Origin: Candidatus Sulfopaludibacter sp. SbA3
GTDB lineage: Bacteria > Acidobacteriota > Terriglobia > 2-12-FULL-54-10
Direction of reading: 5' to 3'
Assembly (NCBI GenBank): GCA_945865705.1
Contig: CAMBEY010000002.1
Span: forward strand, 1-40,980
DNA length: 40,980 bases
The position numbers and the translations under genes are program-made. Numbering within the stretch: the stretch's first letter is position 1; each line of letters begins with the position of its first letter. This document shows positions 1 through 8,316 of this stretch, piece after piece. The notes below the pieces were generated by a model that saw nothing but the letters and a program-made list of their open reading frames with translations, searched no databases and had not been told where the DNA came from.

Positions 1-576
1 TGCGGAATTTCCCGCACACCGCTAGACAATCTGCGCGCATCCGGACAATTGTTGTCCAGCAAACGTGGGTCAGCTAGCCAGAATCTCCCTACCTTGGATC
101 TTGGGGGAGTACTCTAATTCGTTATTGTGCCACCAAGTGCCTATAGGGAGTTGGAGTACCACTTCCACTACCTGAACATGCGGGAAAAATCCACACCAAG
201 CTGAACCAAATCAATTACTTGATTCAAGAAACGAAGCACTTAAAGGATTGACAAGATCGGTCGATAAGGGTTACGATACATCTCCTCAATTGGGTTTATG
301 GTGGGTCTATGGCAGACAACCAATCTGAATGAGGGGGCTTCTAACCCGACGTACGAGTCAGACGGAGTTTGGAACTAAAATTGCTGAAACTTATGCCTCA
401 GCTTGGCAGCGAATAGGGCGAATGGAAGCTGGAAGAGTTTAGCAAGGGGACCAACGGGGGACCGGTGGTCCGGACTAGCGGTTGGAAGTAGCGTAATTAG
501 GAAAGTGGAATTCGGAAAGAATCATATAGCGAAATGAGCGGCCCGAGATGGGCAGAGAGTTCAAGGAGAAAATAAA
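1..576. other. Gene-free left edge
   Basis: No ORF with a convincing start, codon pattern or family signature is seen on either strand. The only minus-strand reading frame in this area overlaps the zinc-finger gene and looks like its shadow. The very first bases form two small inverted repeats (TGCGG...CCGCA at 1-16 and GGACAA/TTGTCC at 43-57), neither followed by a T-run. A sigma70-like promoter candidate lies at 248-277. The rest holds nothing I can identify. Confidence 0.5.
248..277 (+). promoter_or_regulatory. Candidate sigma70 promoter upstream of the DksA-like gene
   Basis: A perfect -35 hexamer TTGACA (248-253) is followed after 18 bases by TACGAT (272-277). It would give the zinc-finger gene an untranslated leader of roughly 290 bases, which is long. 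It may therefore be fortuitous, or a second promoter closer to the gene may exist. Confidence 0.3.
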
Positions 577-963
577 ATGCCTAGTGCAAGTACTCGTTCT
601 AAGAACAACACCAGCGGTGGAAACCTGAAGCAGTTCAAGCAGATTCTTGAGGATAAGTCCCAGGAGTTGCGCAGCCACATGGGAACTTCGTCCGCCAGCG
701 CCGTGCTGGCCATTCAGGAAGATCCCTATGATTCGGCCGACTGGGCCGAGAAGAGCCATGAAGAGTGGGTCTTCTTGCAGAAAAACACGGTGGACATGGC
801 TCAATTGAAAGAGATTGACGGAGCCTTGGCGCGGATGCGCGAAGGTACCTACGGCACCTGCCAGGATTGCATGCTGCCGATCTCGCGCAAGCGTCTTGAG
901 GCGCTTCCCTGGGCGCATTACTGCGTGTCCTGCCAGGAACGCCGCGCCGCTGGCCAGAACTAG
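577..963 (+). CDS. TraR/DksA-family C4 zinc-finger protein
   Basis: This 128-residue protein belongs to the TraR/DksA family, whose members enter the RNA polymerase secondary channel and modulate initiation, often together with ppGpp. A C-terminal C4 zinc finger is visible, with Cys pairs at about 95/98 (TCQDC) and 116/119 (YCVSC) separated by 17 residues, the usual spacing. The preceding segment, about 15-90, is predicted coiled coil with the acidic stretch EDPYDSADWAEKS near its middle, where DksA has its Asp-x-x-Asp-x-Ala tip. The start is supported by AAGGAG eight bases upstream of ATG. It is shorter than E. coli DksA (151 residues), so it may be one of several paralogues and not the main DksA. 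It is a single-gene unit closed by a strong terminator. Confidence 0.88.
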   Translation: MPSASTRSKNNTSGGNLKQFKQILEDKSQELRSHMGTSSASAVLAIQEDPYDSADWAEKSHEEWVFLQKNTVDMAQLKEIDGALARMREGTYGTCQDCMLPISRKRLEALPWAHYCVSCQERRAAGQN

Positions 964-1030
964 CTAGCGCTGGAACTGACTTTGCCTGAGTTCCTCGCAG
1001 CGGCTTAACTGAAATCCAGCAATATCATCA

Positions 1031-1075
1031 AGAGGTGAATCTGACATTTGTCGATTCACCTCTTTTTCTTTTTTC
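1031..1075 (+). terminator. Rho-independent terminator of the DksA-like gene
   Basis: A perfect 10-bp stem (GAGGTGAATC 1032-1041 with GATTCACCTC 1053-1062) encloses an 11-base loop and is followed by a T-rich run, TTTTTCTTTTTT. It insulates the zinc-finger gene from the amidohydrolase downstream. Confidence 0.9.
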
Positions 1076-1192
1076 TCCTCCCACACCCAAAATTCAGGTA
1101 TGCTGGCCGCCTAAACACTCAGGCAGATGGAAGCGGATAAAGACTCCGTGAGCGGTCCTCGGAATATCTGGCATTCAGCGGGAGGAAAAACC

Positions 1193-3175
1193 ATGCATGG
1201 AATGAGCAAGAAGAGCTTTCTGAAAAGCGCATCTCGATTGCTTGCGGGAGTGGTGTCTATCGGCTTTGCGGCCAGTCTGCACGCACAAGCGCCTGAACTG
1301 ATTTTTCACAATGGCAAGATTCTGACCGTGGACAGCAGCTTCTCCACGGCGCAGGCAGTCGCCGTTACCGGCAACAAAATTTCCGCCGTCGGCGCCAACG
1401 ATGCCGTGCTGGCAACCGCTGGTCCGAGCACGCAGAAGATTGACCTGAAGGGACGCACCATGATCCCCGGCCTGGTCGACACGCATCGTCATATGTATGG
1501 CGCGGCGGAATCCACTTATGGCGGCATGATCCCCATTGAAGATCATCACCGCTTCCTGATTGACTGGCGCGGCGTGAAGACCAAGGACGACGTGCTGGCG
1601 CAGATCAAAGGCCTGATGGAGAAACACAAATTTGCCCCGGGTCGCTGGGTTTACTTCACCAACAATGTGCAGTTCACCGGCGGCGGCGGCGAGAGCGGCA
1701 ACGAAGGTGGCAACCAGCGCCAGAGCGTGCTGACTCCACTCGAGCACGCCAAGATTCTCTACGATCAGTTGAACCAGTGGGAGCTGGACAAAGTAACGCC
1801 CAACAATCCCGTGCTACTCTCCCTCGGCATCCCGGACTTCAACGGCTTCCTGCTGAACAAAGTGGCGATGGATTGGGTGATGACCAATCACGCCGACTTC
1901 GTGAAGAAGAACGGGCGCTTCTGGATCGATCAGGCCGGGCGTCCCGACGGGCATCTGGAGCCGCCCGCCAGCCGCCTGGTGCTGCCTTTCACATATGACC
2001 GCAACCCGGCGCAACTGGCCATCATGTACGAGAAGAACATGTACGAGAACCTGGCCATGGGCATGACCGCCATCGCCACGCGCATGCCCAACGATTCCAA
2101 GGCCGCCTACAAATTGCTGGAGAGCCAGGGGAAACTCCACTGGCGCATCGGCGTGGGCGTCATCGAAGCCTTCGGCAACGGCAAGCCGCTGACCCCTGCG
2201 GTGATGAAGGAATACGCGGCGCAGATTGGCACCGGCACCGACAAGGTATGGATCACCGGCGTCGGCCCCACCGCCGTTGACGGCGTTACCAGCCGCGCCT
2301 GCACCGACCAAAAACGCACCGGAACGTACACCGCCATCGATAGCTGGTTCCCCGTCGGCCAGTGCCACATGGACGCCGAGTATCGCGGCTCGCCGAAACG
2401 CTCCTCGGCCATCTCGGAGAATTACTATCGCAACTGGGTGATGGCCAGCGGACGCGATGGCGTGCGCTTTGCCAACGTTCACGTCGCGGGCGATCGCGGC
2501 ACCGGCCTGCTGCTTAACGCCGTTGAACAGATACAGCAGCAGTATGGTCCCAACGCGACGAAGGACTGGGCGTTCGATCATTGCGACATGGTCAATCCGC
2601 GCGACTTCCCGCGCCTGGCCAAACTGAAGATCACCGTGAGCTGTTACGTGCTGCGCTCGGTGAACAACTCCGGCAACATCGAGACCGCATACGGCACGCA
2701 GGTCGCCAACACTTTCCCGTCGCCGCTCGCCAGCATGGTGAAGGCTGGCGCGCGCGTAGTGCTGGAGAGCGACTCCAACTCTTATCTGTGGGACGACCTG
2801 CGCGCCGCAGTTACGCGCAAGGATCGCAACGGCAAGGTGTGGGCACCGCAGGAGAAAGTTGATCGCCCTACGGCCCTGCGCATGTTGACCAACTGGGCTG
2901 CCGAGTACGTCCTGAAGGGCGACAAGATCGGCACGATCGAAAAGGGCAAGTACGCGGATATGGTCGTTCTCGACAAGGATTATCTGACCATGCCCGAGGA
3001 CGACATCGCCACCATCGCCCCGCAAGTAACGGTGATGGACGGCAAGATCGTCTACGTGCACAAGCACTTCGCCACCGAATATAATCTTCGCCCCGCGGGC
3101 GCCGTGGTCTCATCCTATGAGGACATGGTGAAGTCGCGCCAGCCGCGCGCCAACGTCGGCGGCATGGGCGGCTAG
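1193..3175 (+). CDS. Secreted metal-dependent amidohydrolase, copy 1 (amidohydrolase_3/YtcJ-like)
   Basis: This 660-residue predicted periplasmic hydrolase belongs to the amidohydrolase superfamily (YtcJ / N-substituted formamide deformylase-like branch). The ATG at 1193 is chosen because GGGAGGAAAA precedes it; an in-frame GTG/ATG further upstream lacks a ribosome site. The N-terminus is a signal peptide ending near SLHAQ (residue 32). Metal-binding features are the HxH of VDTHRHMYG (His98/His100), the His of HVAGDRG, the His of FDHCDM and the Asp of ESDSNS, which correspond to HAIGD, EHAQ and SDAP of typical members. A family-internal segment with two cysteines (SRACTDQKRTG, GQCHMDAEYRG) is shared by all three copies here. 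Only this copy has a glycine-rich insertion around residues 168-185. The substrate is unknown; amides, lactams, imides or formamides are possible. The twin-Lys leader (SKKSFLK) resembles but does not match a Tat motif. Confidence 0.85.
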   Translation: MHGMSKKSFLKSASRLLAGVVSIGFAASLHAQAPELIFHNGKILTVDSSFSTAQAVAVTGNKISAVGANDAVLATAGPSTQKIDLKGRTMIPGLVDTHRHMYGAAESTYGGMIPIEDHHRFLIDWRGVKTKDDVLAQIKGLMEKHKFAPGRWVYFTNNVQFTGGGGESGNEGGNQRQSVLTPLEHAKILYDQLNQWELDKVTPNNPVLLSLGIPDFNGFLLNKVAMDWVMTNHADFVKKNGRFWIDQAGRPDGHLEPPASRLVLPFTYDRNPAQLAIMYEKNMYENLAMGMTAIATRMPNDSKAAYKLLESQGKLHWRIGVGVIEAFGNGKPLTPAVMKEYAAQIGTGTDKVWITGVGPTAVDGVTSRACTDQKRTGTYTAIDSWFPVGQCHMDAEYRGSPKRSSAISENYYRNWVMASGRDGVRFANVHVAGDRGTGLLLNAVEQIQQQYGPNATKDWAFDHCDMVNPRDFPRLAKLKITVSCYVLRSVNNSGNIETAYGTQVANTFPSPLASMVKAGARVVLESDSNSYLWDDLRAAVTRKDRNGKVWAPQEKVDRPTALRMLTNWAAEYVLKGDKIGTIEKGKYADMVVLDKDYLTMPEDDIATIAPQVTVMDGKIVYVHKHFATEYNLRPAGAVVSSYEDMVKSRQPRANVGGMGG

Positions 3176-3278
3176 GCGCTAAACCGGTTGCAAAGTTTGT
3201 GTAATGGGAAGCACGGGAAGCCACAGTGAGTGTTTTGCTCGCTATGGCTGGAATCCAAGCTAAGCAGGGGCAACTGTA

Positions 3279-3695
3279 ATGATTAAGACAATCTCTCTAC
3301 TGCCCGGCGAGCAAGTCGTAACAAGCTCCGACAATGATATCCTGACGCTCACGACTAAACGCATCCGCTACGATTCCGCTAGTTTGGGGAGTTCTAATTT
3401 CATCAGCATCACCCTCGATTCAGTTGCCTCGTGCGGCCTTGTGACAAAATCGTATCCCCTTTTGCTGGTACTCGCCGCCGCCGCGGTCATTGGCTGCTTC
3501 TCTCAGCAAGGCGACGCGAAGTGGGTATTCTTTGGCGCGGCGGTTGTCATGGCAATCGCCTATTTCCTCACCCGTCAGGCCGCCATATCCATTGCCTCCA
3601 ACGGCGGACAGACCATCCTAGTGCCGGCAAAGAGCATGAGCCGCGAATCCATTATTGAATTTCTCGATGCCGTCGAACGCGAAAAACTCAATTGA
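3279..3695 (+). CDS. Small membrane protein with split PH-like domain
   Basis: This 138-residue protein has two predicted membrane helices in its middle (about 58-74 and 82-98). They are flanked by beta-rich halves: N-terminal LLPGEQVVTSSDNDILTLTTKRIR and C-terminal RQAAISIASNGGQTILVPA. This layout, with 'LTTKRI' followed by two hydrophobic helices and a beta tail, resembles bacterial PH-domain membrane proteins (YdbT/bPH type), but I do not recognise a specific family. A purine-rich AGGGG lies about 10 bases before ATG. It lies between amidohydrolase copy 1 and the convergent higBA pair, and its function is unknown. Confidence 0.65.
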   Translation: MIKTISLLPGEQVVTSSDNDILTLTTKRIRYDSASLGSSNFISITLDSVASCGLVTKSYPLLLVLAAAAVIGCFSQQGDAKWVFFGAAVVMAIAYFLTRQAAISIASNGGQTILVPAKSMSRESIIEFLDAVEREKLN

Positions 3696-3717
3696 AGATT
3701 GCTCCCGCAGGAGTGTG

Positions 3718-4023
3718 CTATGCAGATTCGTGCAGCGGTGTGGCGGGCCGCTGGGGGATGTGCTTGATGGCGGCGCCCAGTTGCTGGCGGGCGAGGTCCA
3801 AGTCGTAGATCTTTTGCAGGTTCATCCAGAAATCGGCTTCCATGCGGAAATGGCGGGCCAGGCGCAAGGCGGTGTCGGCGCTGATCGCGCGTTTGCCCGC
3901 GATGATCTGCGAGATGCGGTTCGGCGGCACCTCGATGGTGCGGGCGAGCTGCGCTGCGGAGATTTCCATCTCCTGCAATTCGTCGGCGAGAATTTCGCCA
4001 GGGTGGATCGGCGTGCGAGCCAT
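3718..4023 (-). CDS. higA: HigA-type antitoxin (XRE-family helix-turn-helix)
   Basis: This 101-residue antitoxin belongs to the HigA 'addiction module' family. It begins with the signature MARTPIHPGEILADEL and carries a Cro/C1-type HTH at about residues 21-60 (AAQLARTIEVPPNRISQIIAGKRAIS), followed by the dimerisation helix LRLARHFRMEADFWMNLQ. Such proteins neutralise the HigB mRNA interferase and repress the shared promoter. The gene is second in the operon, 16 bases downstream of the toxin stop, with GAAGGGGA as ribosome site; toxin-first order is the hallmark of higBA systems. Nothing suggests loss of function. Confidence 0.93.
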   Translation of the reverse strand: MARTPIHPGEILADELQEMEISAAQLARTIEVPPNRISQIIAGKRAISADTALRLARHFRMEADFWMNLQKIYDLDLARQQLGAAIKHIPQRPATPLHESA

Positions 4024-4039
4024 AATGTAGTTTCCCCTT

Positions 4040-4324
4040 CTAGTGGTAATCCACTATTGCAACGTCTTCAGCTCCGTCCGCACCCGCAGGCCAGGCAAAG
4101 CAGATGCGCCACTGGCTGTTGATGCGTATGCTGTACTGTCCTTTTCTGTCGCCGGACAAGGCTTCCAGGCGATTGCTCGGCAATTGCGCCAGGCTGCGGA
4201 GAGACGGGGCGGCTTCCAGAACGCGCAGGCGTTTCTCCGCCTGATGCTTGAATCCGTCAAATGCCGGGACGCGGTCGCCATCAGCAAACCGTTCTGTTTT
4301 CCTGTCGCTGAAGCTCCGAATCAC
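4040..4324 (-). CDS. higB: HigB-type toxin (RelE-superfamily mRNA interferase)
   Basis: This 94-residue protein starts MIRSFSDRKTERFADG and ends RICFAWPAG...DVAIVDYH, the canonical frame of the HigB/RelE family. The family cleaves mRNA at the ribosome. The basic core GDRKGQYSIRINSQWRICF carries the residues normally involved in mRNA contact, and the terminal DYH matches family ends. The start codon is GTG (4322-4324). It is placed only about seven bases from the -10 element of a near-consensus promoter, so the message should be leaderless or nearly so. It is expected to be expressed with, and inhibited by, the HigA protein encoded 16 bases downstream. Confidence 0.93.
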   Translation of the reverse strand: MIRSFSDRKTERFADGDRVPAFDGFKHQAEKRLRVLEAAPSLRSLAQLPSNRLEALSGDRKGQYSIRINSQWRICFAWPAGADGAEDVAIVDYH

Positions 4325-4331
4325 GCTTCAA

Positions 4332-4360
4332 ATATAATCACATAATACGCGGTACGTCAA
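4332..4360 (-). promoter_or_regulatory. higBA promoter with leaderless geometry
   Basis: Read on the minus strand, TTGACG (4360-4355), a 17-base spacer and TTATAT (4337-4332) form a near-consensus sigma70 promoter. The predicted start of transcription falls around 4325, next to the GTG of higB at 4324. GTAC occurs twice around the -35 box (4352-4355 and 4363-4366), a possible half-site pair for HigA, though this is weak. Confidence 0.8.
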
Positions 4361-4430
4361 GTGTACAGAAACGGCAAAAGCCACGGTACTGATAAAGCGC
4401 GCCGGGGCTCATCCAAGCAATGTATGCCCC

Positions 4431-4456
4431 AAGGCACGGGCCGCCGTGCCCTTTTT
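4431..4456 (+). terminator. Plus-strand terminator in the higB/receptor intergenic region
   Basis: The stem GGCACGG (4433-4439) and CCGTGCC (4444-4450) with a GCCG loop is followed by CTTTTT. No plus-strand gene lies immediately upstream. It may stop read-through transcription from the 3279-3695 gene that runs antisense to higBA, or end a short unannotated RNA. Confidence 0.65.
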
Positions 4457-4486
4457 CCTGCCTCTTTTTATCGACCTATTTATAGA

Positions 4487-4515
4487 TTGACACCACCGGC
4501 TGGCGCTGCCATAAT
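4487..4515 (+). promoter_or_regulatory. Promoter of receptor gene 1
   Basis: Consensus TTGACA (4487-4492), an exact 17-base spacer and CATAAT (4510-4515). The 17 bases GCGCTGCCATAATCCGC (4503-4519) recur exactly in the promoter of the second receptor gene at 8333-8349. The predicted leader is about 110 bases. Confidence 0.8.
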
Positions 4516-4631
4516 CCGCGCAGTTGGGTTGGACGCGTCCGGGTGAATACCGATGGACGGCCCTCAGTTGCTTATAACTCGATCTCACAACGAACCGCTC
4601 AGGCGCGCAGTCTGAAAAGGTGGAGGTGTCT

Positions 4632-7600
4632 ATGCAAGGATCGATCACAGTATTAAGTCGGTATGGGTCTCGCCTCGCGGCAGCAGTTTTGCTGGGAGCC
4701 ATCGCGCTGGGCGCGCTGGGCCCGCTGGGCCCGCTGAGTATGAGTAGCTCGCTGTGGGCGCAGACCACGGCCACGATTTTGGGCACGGTGAAGGATCAAT
4801 CCGGAGCGGTGCTGCCCGGCGCGGAAGTAACCGCGACCAACACGGAGACCGGCATCGCCCGCGTAACCGCGGCGGGGGCGCGCGGCGAATTCCGCCTCGC
4901 CGCGATGACCGTGGGAAGTTACACCGTGCAGGCCACCATGACCGGCTTCCAGTCCAGGTTGCGCAGCGGCATCACGCTGTCCATTGGCCGCGAGGCCGTG
5001 GTGGACTTCACGCTCTCGGTCGGCAACGTCTCCGAGCAAGTAACGGTTACCGGCGAAGCGCCGATGATTGAGACGACCACGGCGACCGTCAGCGGCTTGA
5101 TCGATCCCAAGCAGATGCGCGAAATTCCTTTGAACGCCCGCAGCTTCATCGAGCTGGTGCCCCTGCAGGCCGGCGCCGTGTATTCGGAATCAGCCGAGCG
5201 CAGCGCCTCGAAGGGTTTTGGCGTGAAGGTCTCCATCAGCGGCACGCGTTATAACGGCAATGCATTCCTGCTCGATGGCGCCAACGTGAATGACATGGCG
5301 GGCAGCGCGGGCAGCGCCGCCGGCACCCTGGCGGGCGTGGAAACGGTGCGCGAATTCAAGATCATCACCAACGCCTTCGACGCCGAGTACGGGAACCATG
5401 TGGGCGGGGTGGTCAGCGCGGTTACCAAGTCCGGGACCAACACTTTGCACGGCTCGCTATTTGAGTTCTTCCGCAACGACGTGCTGGACGCCCCGGATTT
5501 CGACGACAACCGCCTGACCGCCGGCAAAAAGCCGCCTTACCGCCGCAATCAATATGGCGGATCGATTGGCGGCCCGGTAAAGAAGAACTCCATCTTCTTC
5601 TTCGGCAGCTATGAAGCGCTGCGCGAATCGGTGGGCGCCCCGGGTGAATATGTAATGCCGGGACCGGAGCTTCGTCAAGGCTGCGTCCCGGTAACTTCCG
5701 GCGCCAGCCCCAACGTGGTCCGGGCCAGCTACAATTGCTACAACGCAGCCGGCGCGCAGGTGCCCACCGCTTTGACCGCCCCCTTAACCGGCGTGGTAAA
5801 TCCCCGGACGCTGCCATTCATGAACTTGTATCCCGCAGCCAATACTCCCTGCTCGGCGAACTGCTTCGCGGGCAATCCGTTCTGGTCGGCCAACGGAACC
5901 GGCATCTTCACCCGCGCGGAATCGCGCATCACCAATCAGGATTTCGTCACTGGCCGCGGCGACGTGCGCCTTTCCGACGACGACAGCTTCTTCTTCCGCT
6001 ACACGCAGGACATCGCGGACGTTACAGATCCCGGTTTTGAAACAGCGGAGATTTCCAGCACCCACAATCGCTATATCACGCTGGAAGAGACGCACATTTT
6101 CTCGCCCACGCTGCTGGGCCGCACCCATTTCTCGTTTGTGCGCACCCCCATGGGCCTGAAGGATGTCAGTTTGAAGTCGCTGGGACTGGCAGATTACGAG
6201 TTGCTGGCCTGCGCGACGTGTGCTGGCTTCACCAACAGTTTCACCGGCAATGACGTCCCCGGTGCCGTGGTTCCCGGCCTGATTACCTCCACGGGCGGAG
6301 ACAGCACGAATCCCAAGGTGCATAATCTGAATACGTTCCAGTTTCAGGAGGGGATCACCTATAGCGTTGGCCGCCACAGCCTAAAGTTCGGCGGCAGTTT
6401 CCAGCGGAACCAGTTCAACCAGCGCTCGGACTTTTTCTCCGGCGGCAGCTTCAATTTCAGCTCCATTGATGAATTCATCATTGCCAACGTGAATACCTTC
6501 AGCACCACCGCGCCGGGCTCGGACAACAATCGCGGCTGGCGGATGAACCTAATGGGGATGTACCTTCAGGATGACATCAGCCTGCGGCCCGGGCTGACCC
6601 TCAACGTGGGCCTGCGCTACGAGTTCATCACCACGCCGTGGGAAGTGAACGGCAAAGTGTCGCAGATTCGCCGTCTCGACGAAGCCTACTTTTATAGCGT
6701 GAAGCCGGAGCAAACGGATGTCGGGGATCCTTTCTTCCTGAATCCGTCGTTGAAAAACTTTGCCCCTCGCGTGGGCGCGGCTTGGACGCCATTTGCCAGC
6801 GGCAAGACCGCCATCCGCGCAGGCGGCGGAATTTTTCATGAACAGCTCACCCAGGGCCTGTTCCAGACCGGAGGAGTTCGCCTGGCGCCGTTCTACTCAG
6901 CCGCGGTGTTGAGCCAGGCCACCTTCCGGGAAGCCACCGGCGTGCCGATCTCGTTCCCCGACGCCTACCAAAGCCAGAATGCCCTCTTAACCAAGGGTGG
7001 CGGCTTGCCGCAGGCCGATGGATTCCAGTGGAATATCGATCAGCCGACGGTGTACAAGTTCAGCGCAACCATCCAGCAGCAATTGTTCGCCGATACCACT
7101 TTAGAAGTGGGCTACGCGGGAACGCGCGGGGTCCACAACACGCGCGGGAACATGCTCTTAAACACTACTCCGGTGAATGAGGTGCCCGCGCTGGGCGGCC
7201 AGTTTATCTTCGTGGAGCAGCCTCTGCCCAACCCCAATTGGGACCGCATGCGCTGGCGCATGAGCGACGGAACTTCCTGGTATAACGCGCTGCTGGTGAC
7301 CGTCTCCAAGCGCTTCAGCCGAGGATTTCAAGTGGGGAGTTCGTACACCTTCTCGAAGTCGCTGGATGACAGCTCCACCTTCTCTGGTGGTTCGGACTTC
7401 GGCGGCACGGACACGCTGGGCGTCCGCAGACAACACTGGAAGGGGCGCTCGGCATTCGACGTCAGCCATAGCTGGAGCACCAACTTCCAATACGAATTGC
7501 CCGGCAAGGATATGTCCGGCATTGCGGGGAAAATCCTGGGCGGATGGAACCTCGGCGGCGTGCTGCGCGCCTTTAGCGGCAATCCGGTAACGCCGAGCGC

Positions 7601-8168
7601 CACGCGATCCGCTTTGAACCGCCTGGGCACGGGAGCCTTGACCAACAACGGCGGGACCACCACATGTACGGCCGCGCAACGAACCGCGGGCTGTGTCACC
7701 AATGTGATCACCTATGTGGCCGGCAGCACCGTGAACCTGGCCCCGGGCGTTACCCGCCTGGAGATCAATCCCGGCAGCCGCACCCAGTACATCAATCCAG
7801 CGGACTTGGCTTGGCCGGGGACGTTCCAGAATGGTTCGGCTCCGCTTAACTATCCAGGTGCGGGAAGGAATGGCGCGGCGGGCGGGCTGGTGGCCATCGG
7901 CAACATCGGAAGAAACGTCATCACGGTTCCCGGCAACTTCAATCTGGACCTCTCCCTGCGCAAGGATACGGCGATGCCGATGCTGGGCGAACAGGGCAAG
8001 ATGGAGTTCCGCTTTGAACTGTTCAACGCTCCGAATCACACCCGGCTGGGACTCCCCGGCATCGCGCTGTTCAACAACCGCGGCGAGCCGAACGTCAATG
8101 CCGGCATCATCGCCGATTCCCGCGGCAACTCACGCCAGATGCAGCTTTCACTGCGCATGGTGTTCTAA
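4632..8168 (+). CDS. TonB-dependent-type outer-membrane receptor with carboxypeptidase regulatory-like domain, copy 1
   Basis: This 1178-residue protein starts at the ATG at 4632, preceded by AAGGTGGAGGT; the upstream in-frame GTG at 4620 lies inside that ribosome site. A signal peptide ends at SSLWAQ. It is followed by a carboxypeptidase regulatory-like beta-sandwich (TILGTVKDQSGAVLPGAEV...), a plug domain (EQVTVTGEAPMIET, IPLNARSFIELVPLQAGAV, FLLDGANVND, EYGNHVGGVVSAVTKSGTN) and a long 22-strand-type barrel ending in LSLRMVF with terminal Phe, as outer-membrane barrels do. This is the Oar/SusC-like receptor type typical of Acidobacteriota, presumed to import oligomers or ligands too large for porins. 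Eight cysteines occur in close pairs in barrel insertions, whereas the paralogue has none in its mature chain. The ligand is unknown. Confidence 0.9.
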   Translation: MQGSITVLSRYGSRLAAAVLLGAIALGALGPLGPLSMSSSLWAQTTATILGTVKDQSGAVLPGAEVTATNTETGIARVTAAGARGEFRLAAMTVGSYTVQATMTGFQSRLRSGITLSIGREAVVDFTLSVGNVSEQVTVTGEAPMIETTTATVSGLIDPKQMREIPLNARSFIELVPLQAGAVYSESAERSASKGFGVKVSISGTRYNGNAFLLDGANVNDMAGSAGSAAGTLAGVETVREFKIITNAFDAEYGNHVGGVVSAVTKSGTNTLHGSLFEFFRNDVLDAPDFDDNRLTAGKKPPYRRNQYGGSIGGPVKKNSIFFFGSYEALRESVGAPGEYVMPGPELRQGCVPVTSGASPNVVRASYNCYNAAGAQVPTALTAPLTGVVNPRTLPFMNLYPAANTPCSANCFAGNPFWSANGTGIFTRAESRITNQDFVTGRGDVRLSDDDSFFFRYTQDIADVTDPGFETAEISSTHNRYITLEETHIFSPTLLGRTHFSFVRTPMGLKDVSLKSLGLADYELLACATCAGFTNSFTGNDVPGAVVPGLITSTGGDSTNPKVHNLNTFQFQEGITYSVGRHSLKFGGSFQRNQFNQRSDFFSGGSFNFSSIDEFIIANVNTFSTTAPGSDNNRGWRMNLMGMYLQDDISLRPGLTLNVGLRYEFITTPWEVNGKVSQIRRLDEAYFYSVKPEQTDVGDPFFLNPSLKNFAPRVGAAWTPFASGKTAIRAGGGIFHEQLTQGLFQTGGVRLAPFYSAAVLSQATFREATGVPISFPDAYQSQNALLTKGGGLPQADGFQWNIDQPTVYKFSATIQQQLFADTTLEVGYAGTRGVHNTRGNMLLNTTPVNEVPALGGQFIFVEQPLPNPNWDRMRWRMSDGTSWYNALLVTVSKRFSRGFQVGSSYTFSKSLDDSSTFSGGSDFGGTDTLGVRRQHWKGRSAFDVSHSWSTNFQYELPGKDMSGIAGKILGGWNLGGVLRAFSGNPVTPSATRSALNRLGTGALTNNGGTTTCTAAQRTAGCVTNVITYVAGSTVNLAPGVTRLEINPGSRTQYINPADLAWPGTFQNGSAPLNYPGAGRNGAAGGLVAIGNIGRNVITVPGNFNLDLSLRKDTAMPMLGEQGKMEFRFELFNAPNHTRLGLPGIALFNNRGEPNVNAGIIADSRGNSRQMQLSLRMVF

Positions 8169-8193
8169 AGGCTCAACTCTGCGCTGCTTATTT

Positions 8194-8244
8194 CCCGGCC
8201 CTTCTTCTATCCTGCGGGATGGGAAGAAGGGCTGGGTTGTGTTT
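8194..8244 (+). terminator. Terminator after receptor gene 1
   Basis: A long stem CCCGGCCCTTCTTC (8194-8207) with GAAGAAGGGCTGGG (8223-8236) has one mismatch and an inner ATCC/GGAT extension around a TGCG loop. It is followed by the T-rich TTGTGTTT. Confidence 0.8.
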
Positions 8245-8264
8245 GATGGGCGGTATCGCCCATC
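8245..8264. repeat. Perfect 8-bp inverted repeat
   Basis: GATGGGCG and CGCCCATC flank a GTAT loop directly after the receptor-1 terminator. No T-run follows, so it is not an independent terminator. It could be an operator, a transcript end structure, or part of the terminator region. Confidence 0.5.
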
Positions 8265-8316
8265 TCATGCCCTGCTCCTGTTGATGCCGCGCAATTTCCG
8301 CCGCCAATTTTCCCGA

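Noticed and set aside
1814..3067. 417-codon minus-strand ORF opposite amidohydrolase 1
   Set aside because: Same kind of shadow; similar antisense frames appear opposite copies 2 and 3 because the sense genes are similar, which could falsely suggest a conserved family.
7158..8039. 293-codon minus-strand ORF inside receptor 1
   Set aside because: Shadow of a conserved receptor reading frame, without motif or start signal.
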